This document shows positions 1-9,581 of a stretch of 64,000 nt of DNA, piece by piece. Source of the DNA: an uncultured Flavobacteriaceae bacterium (GTDB lineage Bacteria > Bacteroidota > Bacteroidia > Flavobacteriales > Flavobacteriaceae); assembly GCA_943842245.1 (NCBI GenBank), contig CALTAJ010000001.1, positions 434,001-498,000 on the forward strand. Reading direction: 5' to 3'. The position numbers were made by a program, and so were the translations under genes. The notes below the pieces were generated by a model. That model made no database searches. It saw only the letters and a list, made by a program, of their open reading frames with translations, and was not told the origin of the DNA. Positions within the stretch are counted from its first letter, which is position 1, and each line of letters opens with the position of its first letter.

Positions 1-668
1 GCCATGGAGTAAGCACGTTCAACAGTCTCTGGATTTTTCATTTTCAAAGGCCATAATTTGAACTTATCCCACTCTAATTTAAACTTATCCGGTTCTCCTG
101 GATGTTCTTCTGGATGGGCAGAAATATCGATATCTTCATATTTAACTTCACATTTTGGAATCTCAATTTGGATATAGCCTCCAGCTTTGTAATCCATTTC
201 TTCGGGTATTTCAACCACAAACTCTTTAATAAAAGAAGCAACATTCCAGTTTCTAATTACTTTTGCTTCATATTTTTTAATGCCAAAAACTTCTTCTGGA
301 ACTTGAATAACCATGTCCTGTTTTACTTTTACTTGACATCCTAGACGCCATCCTTCCGCAACTTCTTTTCGAGAAAAATGAGGTGTTTCAGTAGGAAGAA
401 TTTCTCCTCCTCCGTCTAACACTTTACATTTACATTGGATGCATGTACCCCCTCCACCACAAGCTGAAGGTAAAAAGATTTTATTATTACCTAAGGTGCT
501 TAATAAAGTACTCCCTGAAGATACTTCAACTTTGTTGTCACCATTAATTTGTAAGGAAACCGGCCCAGAAGGCAATAGTTTTGCTTTTGCACCTAAAAGC
601 ATCCCAACTAACATAAATGTGATGGTTAAAAAAACAACAATACTCGCAATAACAACTGTATAATCCAT
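1..668 (-). CDS. nqrF: Na+-translocating NADH:quinone reductase subunit F (partial, cut by window edge)
   Basis: NqrF is the NADH-oxidising entry subunit of the Na+ pump. It takes hydride onto FAD and passes electrons through a 2Fe-2S centre. The first 222 residues are visible; the C-terminal half lies outside the window. One N-terminal membrane anchor spans about residues 4-26. The ferredoxin-type cluster cysteines fall at 70, 76, 79 and 111 (CGGGGTCIQC, then RLGC), the positions I recall for the Vibrio protein. The FAD-binding RAYSM motif is at the window edge. It follows nqrE by 7 bp as the last gene of the nqr operon. The frame is fully open and the identity is secure. Confidence 0.97.
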   Translation of the reverse strand, partial: MDYTVVIASIVVFLTITFMLVGMLLGAKAKLLPSGPVSLQINGDNKVEVSSGSTLLSTLGNNKIFLPSACGGGGTCIQCKCKVLDGGGEILPTETPHFSRKEVAEGWRLGCQVKVKQDMVIQVPEEVFGIKKYEAKVIRNWNVASFIKEFVVEIPEEMDYKAGGYIQIEIPKCEVKYEDIDISAHPEEHPGEPDKFKLEWDKFKLWPLKMKNPETVERAYSM

Positions 669-675
669 TCTTAAA

Positions 676-1293
676 TTATAATTTAATTCCCATAAAGCTC
701 ATAAATCCTAATGCCATAAGCCCTGTTATTATAAAGGTAATCCCTAAGCCTCTTAATGGGGCAGGCACATTTGAATAAGTAATTTTTTCTCGAATAGCAG
801 CAATTGCTAAAATAGCAAGCAACCATCCGATTCCTGATCCTAAACCATAAACTGCTGACTCTACAATACCTGAAAAATCCTTTTGCTGCATGAAAAGTGA
901 GCCACCAAGAATAGCGCAATTAACAGCAATAAGTGGAAGGAAAATCCCCAGAGCTCCGTATAAAGCAGGAGCAAATTTTTCAACAATCATCTCAACAAGC
1001 TGAACCATAGAGGCTATTACAGCTATAAACATTATGAAACTTAAAAAACTTAAATCAAGATCTACATAGTCCGAATCCAACCAAGATAAGGCTCCAGGAC
1101 GAAGTAAGTAAGTATCTAAAAGGAAGTTGATTGGTACTGTAATTGCTAAAACAAAAATAACAGCAAAGCCAAGACCAACAGCTGTTTTAACAGTTTTAGA
1201 AACAGCTAAATATGAACACATTCCCAAAAAGTATGCAAAAATCATATTTTCAATAAATATACTTTTTACAAAAAGGTTTAAATATGCTTCCAC
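676..1293 (-). CDS. nqrE: Na+-translocating NADH:quinone reductase subunit E
   Basis: An integral membrane subunit of 205 aa, the usual family length, with about six hydrophobic helices. NqrD and NqrE are an inverted-topology pair that share an intramembrane iron-sulfur centre. The cysteines expected for it are present: Cys26 (GMCSYL) and the NCAILGG cysteine near residue 120. It lies between nqrD (6 bp upstream) and nqrF (7 bp downstream). The identification rests on sequence pattern and gene order. Confidence 0.97.
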   Translation of the reverse strand: MEAYLNLFVKSIFIENMIFAYFLGMCSYLAVSKTVKTAVGLGFAVIFVLAITVPINFLLDTYLLRPGALSWLDSDYVDLDLSFLSFIMFIAVIASMVQLVEMIVEKFAPALYGALGIFLPLIAVNCAILGGSLFMQQKDFSGIVESAVYGLGSGIGWLLAILAIAAIREKITYSNVPAPLRGLGITFIITGLMALGFMSFMGIKL

Positions 1294-1299
1294 GTTTAT

Positions 1300-1989
1300 T
1301 TAATTTTTTTCTATTAGTATTCGATTTCTATAACGTTGAACCCAGATTATTAATCCTACAGTAATTAAAGCCATAGGTGATAATAACATTAATCCGTTAT
1401 TGACATATCCCATTTCATATATTATATCAGGAATCACTTGATAGCCAAATAATTTTCCAGAACCCAAAAGTTCTCTAAAAAAAGCAACTAAGATTAAAAT
1501 AAATCCGTAGCCAGCAGCATTTCCGATTCCATCAAGAAAAGATTTCCAAACTCCATTTCCTAATGCAAAAGCTTCTAATCTTCCCATCACAATGCAATTG
1601 GTAATAATTAATCCGATGAAAATTGAAAGTTCTTTACTTACATCATAAGCATATGCACGTAAAATTTGATCAACTAAAATTACCATAGCGGCAACAACAA
1701 CTAATTGAACTATAATCCGAATTCTATTTGGAATTAAGTCTCTAAGTACAGAAATGATAACATTACTGGCTGCCATCACTGCCATTACAGAAATACTCAT
1801 CACTAATGCTGGCTTTAACTGAACCGTAATAGCCAGAGCTGAACAAATTCCTAGTACTTGAACAGTTATTGGATTATTATCATCCATTGGGTCAGACAAT
1901 AACTTTCGATTTTTCTTTGAAAAAAGTGGCTCCCTCTCTTTATTTAAAAAAAGAATAGTGGGTTGCTTTTTGGTCGATCTTTCTTTCAT
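1300..1989 (-). CDS. nqrD: Na+-translocating NADH:quinone reductase subunit D
   Basis: An integral membrane subunit of 229 aa, partner of NqrE in the intramembrane electron-transfer and Na+ coupling region. Conserved cysteines occur in LGICSALAI and in TNCIVMGR. The N-terminus before the conserved FSKKNRKLLSDP segment is about 20 residues longer than the classical proteobacterial protein. The extra part is charged, and a later start cannot be excluded. It begins 7 bp after nqrC, and spacing throughout the operon is tight. Confidence 0.96.
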   Translation of the reverse strand: MKERSTKKQPTILFLNKEREPLFSKKNRKLLSDPMDDNNPITVQVLGICSALAITVQLKPALVMSISVMAVMAASNVIISVLRDLIPNRIRIIVQLVVVAAMVILVDQILRAYAYDVSKELSIFIGLIITNCIVMGRLEAFALGNGVWKSFLDGIGNAAGYGFILILVAFFRELLGSGKLFGYQVIPDIIYEMGYVNNGLMLLSPMALITVGLIIWVQRYRNRILIEKN

Positions 1990-1996
1990 TGTTTTA

Positions 1997-2725
1997 TTAA
2001 TTTATTGCAACAATTTGTTCTTCAGCTTTCAAATAAGGTAAATAATGAGTTAAGCGTTCAATGATCATGTTGGTAACTCCGTCTCCAGTAATTGTAGCTC
2101 CAGAAATTGCATCTACCTCATGATCATTTTTATCCAAATCTTTGGGATCATTGTTTGTTTTTGAAACATTAATTCCTACCAAATTTCCTTGCTTATCAAA
2201 TACTTTTTCTCCCAAAAAACGATTTTGAAACCATTGTTGAGTAATTTCAGCTCCCAATCCAGCTGTTTCTCCAACATGATCAAATACAGCTCCTTTAATG
2301 GTGTTTTTATCTTCTTCTAAAGCAATATATCCCCAGATAGCATTCCAAAGTCCTGACCCTCGAAGAGGAACGATGTAAAATTTTTCTCCTTCTACGTTGG
2401 CTTCATACATTGGAAAACGTTGCTCAGATGAGGGTTTTTTTAACTCCTTATTTAATTTTATTTCAAAAGCATTGATATTCTGATCAACAGCTCCTTCTTG
2501 AGTCAAAGAAAGCTGAGCTTTTATGTACTTGTTATATAGAGCCTCAGCTTGTTCCCTATCAGAATCAATGCCAATTGTAGCAAGTATGTTTTGCATCTTT
2601 TCTTTTCTAACATTTGCATCTTGTAGATCTTTTAAGGAGCTTGCAGTAAATGCTAGAGTAGATGCTACAACCAAAACCATAAGGGTTGCAAATAAAAAAG
2701 TATAAATATTACTATCTCTGTTCAT
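1997..2725 (-). CDS. nqrC: Na+-translocating NADH:quinone reductase subunit C (covalent FMN subunit)
   Basis: A 242-aa protein with one N-terminal membrane anchor (about residues 8-28) and a periplasmic FMN-binding domain. The ApbE-type flavinylation motif is intact: DAISGATIT, with the acceptor threonine at about residue 211. Within the family this threonine carries FMN through a phosphodiester bond. It is translated 2 bp after nqrB. Confidence 0.97.
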   Translation of the reverse strand: MNRDSNIYTFLFATLMVLVVASTLAFTASSLKDLQDANVRKEKMQNILATIGIDSDREQAEALYNKYIKAQLSLTQEGAVDQNINAFEIKLNKELKKPSSEQRFPMYEANVEGEKFYIVPLRGSGLWNAIWGYIALEEDKNTIKGAVFDHVGETAGLGAEITQQWFQNRFLGEKVFDKQGNLVGINVSKTNNDPKDLDKNDHEVDAISGATITGDGVTNMIIERLTHYLPYLKAEEQIVAIN

Positions 2726-2727
2726 CT

Positions 2728-3891
2728 TTACGCAGTTTTAAGTTCTTTTGAGGCCAAAGCCCAACGCTTTTTGCGTTTATTAATGTTTCCATTAACTACA
2801 TAGTGATCAATTGTGGGTGCAAAAACATTCATCAATAATATTGCTAACATAACACCTTCAGGATAGGCAGGATTAAAAACACGAATCATAATACAAAATA
2901 TTCCAACTAAAAAACCATAAATCCATTTTCCTTTTGTGGTTTGAGTGCCAGATACAGGATCAGTTGCCATGAAAACAATTCCAAATGCAAATCCACCTAC
3001 TACCAGATGGTTTAACCAAGAAAAGCTCATTAACTCATTGGCTCCCCAAAGGTTAAACAATAACCCCATAATGGCAGCACCTATAATTCCACCAGAAATA
3101 ATACGCCAACTTCCTACTCCTGTCAATATAAGAATCAAAGCTCCCACAGCCACCCATAAAGTAGAAGTTTCTGCAATAGAGCCTGGGATTGATCCTTGAA
3201 ACATTTCCATCATCGAATAATTTACTTCTCCACCAGCTGCCAAAGTACCCAAAATGGTCTCTCCAGAAATTGCATCTATGTTTCCTGCTTCAGAAACCCA
3301 CACTTTATTTCCAGACATATATGTTGGATAAGCAAAAAAGGCAAATGCTCTTGCTGTTAACGCGGGGTTTAAAATATTCATACCTGTTCCTCCAAAGGCT
3401 TCCTTTGCAACTAAAACTGCAAATGCTGTTGAGATTCCAACCATCCATAGAGGAATATCCACTGGCATAATCATCGGGATCAAAAGTCCAGTAACTAAGT
3501 AGCCTTCATTTACTTCTTCTCCTCGGTAAACAGCAAAACCAAACTCAATGGAAAGGCCTACTACATAAGAAACAATAATCATAGGAATAATTTTCCATGA
3601 TCCATGAATAAAGGCCTCTAAAAATGTAAAAGATTCTTCGATTTGAATATAATGCTGGTATCCGGTATTGTAAATCCCATAAATTAATGCAGGTAATAAA
3701 GCAAAAATAACTGTTACCATAGTTCGCTTTAAATCAACTGCATCACGGATATGAGCTCCTTTTTTTGTTGTGTGGTTAGGTACAAATAATAACGTATCAA
3801 AGGCGTTAAATGCTGGTGCAAATTTCTCAAGTTTTTGTCCTTTACCAAAGGGTTTCTTAAGGTTGTCTAAACTTTTTCTTATAAAATTCAT
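2728..3891 (-). CDS. nqrB: Na+-translocating NADH:quinone reductase subunit B
   Basis: A 387-aa polytopic membrane subunit that carries covalent FMN and forms much of the Na+ path. About ten hydrophobic segments are visible. The flavinylation site reads DAISGETIL (acceptor Thr near residue 212), not the SGAT seen in NqrC. The threonine is kept but Ala is replaced by Glu. The rest of the protein looks normal and the operon is intact, so I regard it as functional. It starts 10 bp after nqrA. Confidence 0.97.
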   Translation of the reverse strand: MNFIRKSLDNLKKPFGKGQKLEKFAPAFNAFDTLLFVPNHTTKKGAHIRDAVDLKRTMVTVIFALLPALIYGIYNTGYQHYIQIEESFTFLEAFIHGSWKIIPMIIVSYVVGLSIEFGFAVYRGEEVNEGYLVTGLLIPMIMPVDIPLWMVGISTAFAVLVAKEAFGGTGMNILNPALTARAFAFFAYPTYMSGNKVWVSEAGNIDAISGETILGTLAAGGEVNYSMMEMFQGSIPGSIAETSTLWVAVGALILILTGVGSWRIISGGIIGAAIMGLLFNLWGANELMSFSWLNHLVVGGFAFGIVFMATDPVSGTQTTKGKWIYGFLVGIFCIMIRVFNPAYPEGVMLAILLMNVFAPTIDHYVVNGNINKRKKRWALASKELKTA

Positions 3892-3901
3892 ACGTTTTCT
3901 T

Positions 3902-5260
3902 TTATCCTACTTCATTAATCATTAATTCTATGCCTTGACGTATAATCTCTTGGGCTTCAATCTTTGAAGTATTAGCATAATCTACTAAACCAAAGTCTTC
4001 TGGCACTACTTCATATATCCCTAAGGCTTCCATTTTTTCAATATCTTCTGTCATACAAGCTTTTATTAATTGCATTGGATAAATATCAAGAGGAAAAAAT
4101 TTTTCCATTTCACCTGTAACAACTAGAGCTCGCTCTTCGCCATTGAGATTAGTATCTACTTCAAATCCTTTTCGATTAAACAAACGAGATAAAGAAGTAT
4201 TTGATAAACTTAGAATTTTATTATCCTTAAATGGTAACCAACCAAACATTCGGTAATGACTTCCTTCAGGAATTACGGTTACCAAATTGTTGAAATAGCC
4301 TAGATGACCTGAAATAAAAGCTGTGTTCCCGGTAAGGACATCGCCATTTATGACTCTTACATTGTCAAATTTAATTCCAACCTTATTGAGTATAGGTGCT
4401 AATTCAGCCCCTATTTTAGTTCTAAAATATTTAGGGTTTTTAACAGCATTTCCAGAGACTGCGATTGTTCTTTGTGGTGAAAAAACTCCAGAACTAACAA
4501 ACCTCCCAATGTTTACTACGTCTTCAGGGTTCACTGTCCATACATGATCATTCATGTTAAGTGGACTGAGCTTTTGGATGTGTAAACTTAAATTACCAGC
4601 AGGGTGTGGTCCTTCAAAAGAATAATGTTGAACACCCTCTATTGATTCAAAATATCCTGGAAATGATTTATCTAACCCTAAAAATACTGGTTGATCAACC
4701 AGCCTATTAAGTAAGTCAATTCCTAGTTGAAATTCTTTTTGATCTTCTTTTAAAACAAAGTGATAATCTTCACCTAAAGGATCAGTTTTTGCTGTACTTA
4801 CAAATATAGATTTTGGAGTATCTAATGGATTGGCCATAATACCATAGGGCCTCTGGTGGATAAAAGACCAATTTCCACTTTCCATTAATAATTGCTTTAA
4901 ATTATTAATATCCATTTTTTTCCACCCTTTAACTTCATGTATAATTGATTCTTGATTTGTAGAAGATTCGATTATGATATTTTCAATTTTTCGTTTAGGA
5001 CCTCTTAAAATTTTTTTTATGGTACCCGAAATAGGGGAAACTATTTTAATATCAGGAGTTTTTTTACTGTAAAAAACTGGGGCACCAGCAAGAATATTAG
5101 AACCTTCTTTGAGACAAAGCTTAGATGTGGTTCCAAAAAAGTCATCTGGTCTCAATCCATAGGTATTAATTGACAATGTTTTATCAAGAATTTTTTCAGC
5201 TATTCCATTTAAACTGAGATTCGCTCCCCTTCGTGTTTCAATTCTTTTAATAACCTCCAT
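3902..5260 (-). CDS. nqrA: Na+-translocating NADH:quinone reductase subunit A
   Basis: A 452-aa cytosolic subunit and first gene of nqrABCDEF. It shows the typical N-terminal segment (RRGANLSLNG) and the central SGNAVKNPKYFRTKIGAE region of NqrA. The family lacks its own redox cofactor and contributes to the quinone site region. The start at 5260 lies about 33 bp after a TAnnTTTG box and sets the operon start. The C-terminal part is complete. Confidence 0.97.
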   Translation of the reverse strand: MEVIKRIETRRGANLSLNGIAEKILDKTLSINTYGLRPDDFFGTTSKLCLKEGSNILAGAPVFYSKKTPDIKIVSPISGTIKKILRGPKRKIENIIIESSTNQESIIHEVKGWKKMDINNLKQLLMESGNWSFIHQRPYGIMANPLDTPKSIFVSTAKTDPLGEDYHFVLKEDQKEFQLGIDLLNRLVDQPVFLGLDKSFPGYFESIEGVQHYSFEGPHPAGNLSLHIQKLSPLNMNDHVWTVNPEDVVNIGRFVSSGVFSPQRTIAVSGNAVKNPKYFRTKIGAELAPILNKVGIKFDNVRVINGDVLTGNTAFISGHLGYFNNLVTVIPEGSHYRMFGWLPFKDNKILSLSNTSLSRLFNRKGFEVDTNLNGEERALVVTGEMEKFFPLDIYPMQLIKACMTEDIEKMEALGIYEVVPEDFGLVDYANTSKIEAQEIIRQGIELMINEVG

Positions 5261-5292
5261 TAAGTAACAATAAGTTATATTTTAAAATCGCC

Positions 5293-5300
5293 CAAATTTA
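5293..5300 (-). promoter_or_regulatory. Promoter -7 box for the nqr operon
   Basis: Minus strand TAAATTTG matches the Bacteroidetes -7 consensus TAnnTTTG and lies 33 bp before nqrA. A TTTG lies 24 bp further upstream, a longer spacing than usual, so the -33 element is uncertain. Confidence 0.5.
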
Positions 5301-5433
5301 CTAACTAAACCACTTTTGATAAAACAAATATCAAGGGAAATGAATTATTTATATTAATTCTAAATAAGTGTTTGATTTTTTCATTAATAATGTTGTGATT
5401 TGGTTAACACAATCCGAACATTTAAATTTACTT

Positions 5434-6690
5434 ATGATAAAAATGAGAGCTTTTGTTATTGTAGCTTTAAGTTTAATTTCCACATTTTTAATTAACGCCC
5501 AGCAGATTATTGAATATGCACCTAAGGATAATATTAAATCTATCAAATTTTTCGGCTCAGATAGTACTGAGAACTTTCCATTAGTAGCATTAGGTCAAAA
5601 TATTACACTTATTTTTGATGATTTGAACGGCGATGAGGCTGATTATTACTTCAAAATTAAACACTTCAACCATGATTGGACTCCTTCAAAACTTTTTCAG
5701 AATGAATTTTTAGTTGGTTACGATAATTTGAGAATTAATAATTACAATACATCTTTTAACACTATTCAAAACTTCACCAATTATCGTTTAACTCTTCCAA
5801 ATGAAAATATTCAATTCAGGGTCTCTGGAAACTATCTCATAGAGATATATGATTCTTATGAAGAGCTTGTTTTCTCCAGAAGATTTTGCATATATGAGGA
5901 AAAAGCTAGTGTTCAAGCAGCAGTATATCGCCCTCAAAATATGGCTCGTTTTACCACTCATCAGTCTCTACATTTTGGTATAACTCCTTTTCAAGGAGTG
6001 TTTCGAAATCCAGAACAAACCGTTTTTGTTCATATATTACAAAATAGGCAATGGGATTCAAATCTTTTGGTATTAAAGCCTCAATATTTTACAGGAACGA
6101 CTTTAGAATATAGATATGAAACTCCAACCCAATTTGAAGGAGGTAATGAATACTATTTTTTTGATACTAAAGATTTAAGAATTACAGGTCCTAATATCAG
6201 CTACACAAATTTAGCTCAACTTTACGAAACCTATTTGAATGTAAATATTCCTAGAAAATATCAAAACTACACATATGCTCCCGATATAAACGGTGGATAT
6301 GAAATTAGGAATATTATGCGTCCTGGAGATCCAAATACAGAAGCTGACTATAGTTACGTATATTTCAGCCTAGCAGCAGATTATGAATTAAATGATAATG
6401 AAATTTATATTTATGGCAGTTTTAACAATTATCACCTTGGCAATAATAACCGAATGTACTATAATCCCTCATTAGAGATTTATGAAGGTGTTTTACTTTT
6501 AAAACAAGGGTTTTACAATTACAAGTATGTAGTAAAAAAAGATAATCAGCTTGATAAAAATTTTCTTAGTGGTTCAAATGCTTTGACAGAAAATGATTAT
6601 TTAATCCTAGTCTATTATCGAAATATTGGATCGCAATATGATGCTTTAGTTGCTTTTGGTCAAGTGAATTCTTTTCAACTAGACAATTAG
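5434..6690 (+). CDS. Type IX secretion system plug protein (DUF5103 family)
   Basis: A secreted beta-rich protein of about 418 aa. Family members plug the SprA/Sov translocon pore of the T9SS from the periplasmic side. Recognised from the N-terminal domain pattern (KIKHFNHDWTPS, FLVGYDNLRINNY, FSRRFCIYE) typical of DUF5103. A signal peptide (MRAFVIVALSLISTFLINAQ) is best served by the ATG at 5434 or 5443. The open frame extends to 5368, but the added residues would precede the signal peptide. A TTTG/TAAATTTA promoter-like pair at 5399-5430 also favours the later start. It is divergent from nqrA. Confidence 0.85.
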   Translation: MIKMRAFVIVALSLISTFLINAQQIIEYAPKDNIKSIKFFGSDSTENFPLVALGQNITLIFDDLNGDEADYYFKIKHFNHDWTPSKLFQNEFLVGYDNLRINNYNTSFNTIQNFTNYRLTLPNENIQFRVSGNYLIEIYDSYEELVFSRRFCIYEEKASVQAAVYRPQNMARFTTHQSLHFGITPFQGVFRNPEQTVFVHILQNRQWDSNLLVLKPQYFTGTTLEYRYETPTQFEGGNEYYFFDTKDLRITGPNISYTNLAQLYETYLNVNIPRKYQNYTYAPDINGGYEIRNIMRPGDPNTEADYSYVYFSLAADYELNDNEIYIYGSFNNYHLGNNNRMYYNPSLEIYEGVLLLKQGFYNYKYVVKKDNQLDKNFLSGSNALTENDYLILVYYRNIGSQYDALVAFGQVNSFQLDN

Positions 6691-6767
6691 CTTTTCTTTT
6701 ATAATAGAGACATTGTTTTTTTTATTACTTTTAAATTAAATCATTTATTAATTACAATTAATAAGCT

Positions 6768-7154
6768 TTGATACAACAAGTTACAAGAGGTATTAAAATC
6801 TCCGTAAAAACAAAATTTGAAGGTAGTTTCCTAAAAGAAAATGTACCCCATCATGCATTTATGTATTTTATTACTATTGAAAATCAAAGTAAAAATGTGG
6901 TTCAACTCTTGTCTCGACACTGGAAAATTAAGGAGACGATAAATCGACCCCAGTATTCAAATGGAGTTGGAGTAGTAGGTAAAAAACCCATCCTTCGATC
7001 AGGTCAAAGTTATACGTACCAATCAGGAAGTTTAATTACATCTCCAATGGGATCCATGTCAGGAGCTTTTATCATGATAAACTTCTCTAATGCCAATAAA
7101 TTTAAAGTTGAAGTTCCCCATTTTAAACTTAATGTACCTTATATTCTTAATTAA
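6768..7154 (+). CDS. apaG: ApaG family protein
   Basis: A 128-aa protein, the full single-domain ApaG length (Ig-like fold). Members are linked to Co2+/Mg2+ tolerance, but the biochemical role is poorly settled. Recognisable motifs are HHAFMYFITIENQS, LLSRHW and the GxxP...GQSYTYQSG region. The start is TTG at 6768: an in-frame TAA lies at 6762 and the product begins with the expected MIQQVTRGIKISV. It sits between the plug protein and pruA, transcribed in the same direction. Confidence 0.92.
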   Translation: MIQQVTRGIKISVKTKFEGSFLKENVPHHAFMYFITIENQSKNVVQLLSRHWKIKETINRPQYSNGVGVVGKKPILRSGQSYTYQSGSLITSPMGSMSGAFIMINFSNANKFKVEVPHFKLNVPYILN

Positions 7155-7170
7155 GATAATTTTATAAGAC

Positions 7171-7198
7171 TTGTTAATTTGATTTATAAATACTTTTA
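7171..7198 (+). promoter_or_regulatory. Promoter for pruA
   Basis: TTG at 7171-7173, a 17-bp spacer, then TACTTTTA at 7191-7198. This is a one-base variant of TAnnTTTG and lies just 9 bp before the pruA ATG, so any 5' leader would be very short. Confidence 0.45.
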
Positions 7199-7207
7199 GA
7201 AAAAATA

Positions 7208-8833
7208 ATGTCTAATAGCATTCCTCAAGTTCCATTCCCATCAAATGAGCCGATATTATCTTATGCTCCAGATAGTTCTGAAAAAAATGAAGTTCTAAAG
7301 ATGTATAACTCTATGTTTAATAAAACTATAGAGATTCCTATGAGAATAGGAAGTATAAATGTAAAAACAGGAGATCTGGGCAGTATGAGTCCTCCTCATG
7401 ACCACAATCAATTACTTGGCAACTACCATAAAGCCAATAAAAAAAATATTGAAGATGCAATAAGTATTGCACTTGAAGCTCGAACTGCTTGGTCTAAAAT
7501 GCCATGGCAATCTAGAGCTGCCATATTTTTGAAAGCTGCAGACTTGGTTGCTGGACCCTATCGTGCTAAGATAAATGCTGCAACTATGCTTTGTCAATCC
7601 AAAACAATTTATCAAGCTGAGATTGACGCAGCTTGCGAGTTAATCGATTTCCTTCGATTTAATGTACAATTTATGCATGAGATTTATGAAAATCAACCAG
7701 AGAGTAGTCCTGGAGTTTGGAACAGATTAACTTACCGACCTTTAGAAGGGTTCATTTATGCTGTAAGTCCCTTTAACTTTACCGCAATTGCAGGAAATCT
7801 ATCAGCTAGTGCAGCCATGATGGGAAATGTAGTTATTTGGAAACCCAGTGATCACCAAGTGTACTCTGCAAATATTTTAATGGAAATATTTATAGAGGCG
7901 GGATTACCTGATGGAATAATTAATATGGTATTTGGTGACCCTGAAATGATTACAGATACCGTCTTGAAAAGCAAAGAATTCGCTGGGATACATTACACTG
8001 GTTCAACTTCTGTTTTTCGTAATATTTGGAGCAAAATAGGGAAAAATATTAATGGTTATAATTCTTATCCAAGAATCGTAGGAGAAACTGGAGGAAAAGA
8101 TTTTATTGTAGCGCATCCTTCAGCAAAACTGAAAGAAGTTGCAACAGGAATAATTCGTGGAGCATTTGAATTTCAAGGTCAAAAGTGTTCAGCAGCTTCA
8201 CGAGTTTATCTTCCAAAATCAAAAGCTAAATCCATAATTAAAGCGGTTAAAGAAGAGCTAAAGACTATTAAAATTGGATCACCGGCAGACTTTGAGAACT
8301 TTATAACTGCTGTAATTCACAAAGGTGCATTTGATCGATTAGTCGATACTATTGAAAAAATTAAAAAAGATGAGGATGTAGAAATTATTGCAGGGGGTAA
8401 TTACGATGACTCTAAAGGATATTTTATTGAGCCAACTGTAGTGGTTACTTCTAATCCTAATTACGACACTATGAATAGGGAGCTGTTCGGACCTCTTGTG
8501 ACTATTTATATTTATCCTGATTACGACTGGGAAAACACCCTAAGACTAATAGATAAGACCTCCGATTATGCCTTAACTGGGGCTGTATACTCACAAGATC
8601 GATATGCACTTGAAGAAGCATTAATTGCTCTTGAAAATAGTGCTGGCAACTTTTACGTCAATGATAAGCCAACTGGAGCAGTTGTGGGGCAACAACCATT
8701 TGGAGGAGCAAGAGGATCTGGAACGAATGACAAAGCAGGGTCTGTTTTGAACTTATTACGCTGGGTGTCTCCCAGATTAATAAAAGAGACTTTTGTACCT
8801 GATTCTGATTATCGTTATCCCTTTATGAAATAA
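7208..8833 (+). CDS. pruA: L-glutamate gamma-semialdehyde (1-pyrroline-5-carboxylate) dehydrogenase
   Basis: An aldehyde dehydrogenase superfamily enzyme of 541 aa, the length of the monofunctional long P5C dehydrogenases. It oxidises glutamate semialdehyde to glutamate with NAD+ in proline breakdown. It shows the cofactor-binding WKPSDH segment, the general-base glutamate in VGETGGKDF, the catalytic cysteine in GQKCSAASRVY and the C-terminal QQPFGGARGSGTNDKAG loop specific to this subfamily. No proline dehydrogenase gene lies beside it. Confidence 0.96.
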   Translation: MSNSIPQVPFPSNEPILSYAPDSSEKNEVLKMYNSMFNKTIEIPMRIGSINVKTGDLGSMSPPHDHNQLLGNYHKANKKNIEDAISIALEARTAWSKMPWQSRAAIFLKAADLVAGPYRAKINAATMLCQSKTIYQAEIDAACELIDFLRFNVQFMHEIYENQPESSPGVWNRLTYRPLEGFIYAVSPFNFTAIAGNLSASAAMMGNVVIWKPSDHQVYSANILMEIFIEAGLPDGIINMVFGDPEMITDTVLKSKEFAGIHYTGSTSVFRNIWSKIGKNINGYNSYPRIVGETGGKDFIVAHPSAKLKEVATGIIRGAFEFQGQKCSAASRVYLPKSKAKSIIKAVKEELKTIKIGSPADFENFITAVIHKGAFDRLVDTIEKIKKDEDVEIIAGGNYDDSKGYFIEPTVVVTSNPNYDTMNRELFGPLVTIYIYPDYDWENTLRLIDKTSDYALTGAVYSQDRYALEEALIALENSAGNFYVNDKPTGAVVGQQPFGGARGSGTNDKAGSVLNLLRWVSPRLIKETFVPDSDYRYPFMK

Positions 8834-8834
8834 A

Positions 8835-8861
8835 TTCACTTTATTATATTGAAAAAGTGAA
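8835..8861. terminator. Hairpin between convergent pruA and rsmG
   Basis: Perfect 8-bp inverted repeat TTCACTTT / AAAGTGAA with an 11-base loop, 1 bp after the pruA stop and 37 bp beyond the rsmG stop. It lacks a clean T-run. A role as a bidirectional terminator is inferred from position. Confidence 0.4.
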
Positions 8862-8898
8862 CTTGAAAAATAAAAATCAGTAATATTTAAAAATAATT

Positions 8899-9516
8899 TT
8901 AAAATGAAAGGTGGACTATTTTTTTAGTTTCAAAAAAAGGTCTATCAAAATAATTATATAAACTATATTGAGATGCTTTAGGAAAATTTTTCAGCTCTTT
9001 AGTTAAATCCCCACCCTTCAAATAAAGTATCCCATTTTTTAATTTATGATTGCTTTTAGGGCTTATATTATTCTTAACCAAAGGAACAAACGACCCCATT
9101 TGAGCGACAGCTCGACTTACTACGAAATCTACCTTTTTAGTATATTGCTCAGCACGCATTTGCTGCGCATTGATATTTTTCAATTCTAAGTATGCCCCTA
9201 TTTCTTGTACCACTTTAATTTTTTTTCTAATACTATCAATCAACTCAAATTGTACTTCGGGAAATAAAATAGCTAAGGGAATTCCAGGAAATCCACCACC
9301 AGTTCCCACATCTAGAACGCAAGATTTTGAATGAAACTTTAAAACCTTTGCTATACCCAAAGAATGTAATACATGTCGTTCATAAAATGAGTCCATGTCT
9401 TTTCTTGATATAATATTAATTTTTGAATTCCACTCTGAATAGATTGAAAACAATGAGTCAAACTGCTTCTTTTGTGCCAAGTTGATGTTCGGAAAGTATT
9501 TTAATATTATTTCCAT
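8899..9516 (-). CDS. rsmG: 16S rRNA (guanine(527)-N7)-methyltransferase RsmG
   Basis: A 205-aa SAM-dependent methyltransferase of normal length that modifies G527 of 16S rRNA. Seen: N-terminal NIISRKD and ERHVLHSLG motifs, the SAM-binding VLDVGTGGGFPGIPLA motif and the SRAVA segment characteristic of GidB/RsmG. It converges with pruA and diverges from the desaturase gene. Confidence 0.96.
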   Translation of the reverse strand: MEIILKYFPNINLAQKKQFDSLFSIYSEWNSKINIISRKDMDSFYERHVLHSLGIAKVLKFHSKSCVLDVGTGGGFPGIPLAILFPEVQFELIDSIRKKIKVVQEIGAYLELKNINAQQMRAEQYTKKVDFVVSRAVAQMGSFVPLVKNNISPKSNHKLKNGILYLKGGDLTKELKNFPKASQYSLYNYFDRPFFETKKIVHLSF

Positions 9517-9556
9517 TTTTTTTTATTTTACTTATTTAAAAATACTTTTTTCATTG

Positions 9557-9564
9557 TACTTTTG
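9557..9564 (+). promoter_or_regulatory. Promoter -7 box for the desaturase gene
   Basis: TACTTTTG is a perfect TAnnTTTG match 17 bp before the ATG at 9582. No clear TTG is seen at -33. Confidence 0.5.
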
Positions 9565-9581
9565 CTATAGAAACAATTTTT

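Noticed and set aside
102-344. Plus-strand ORF of 80 codons
   Set aside because: It is antisense to nqrF, whose frame is continuous and carries the iron-sulfur cysteines.
5349-5546. Minus-strand ORF of 65 codons upstream of nqrA
   Set aside because: It lies over the signal-peptide region of the plug protein gene and has no support.
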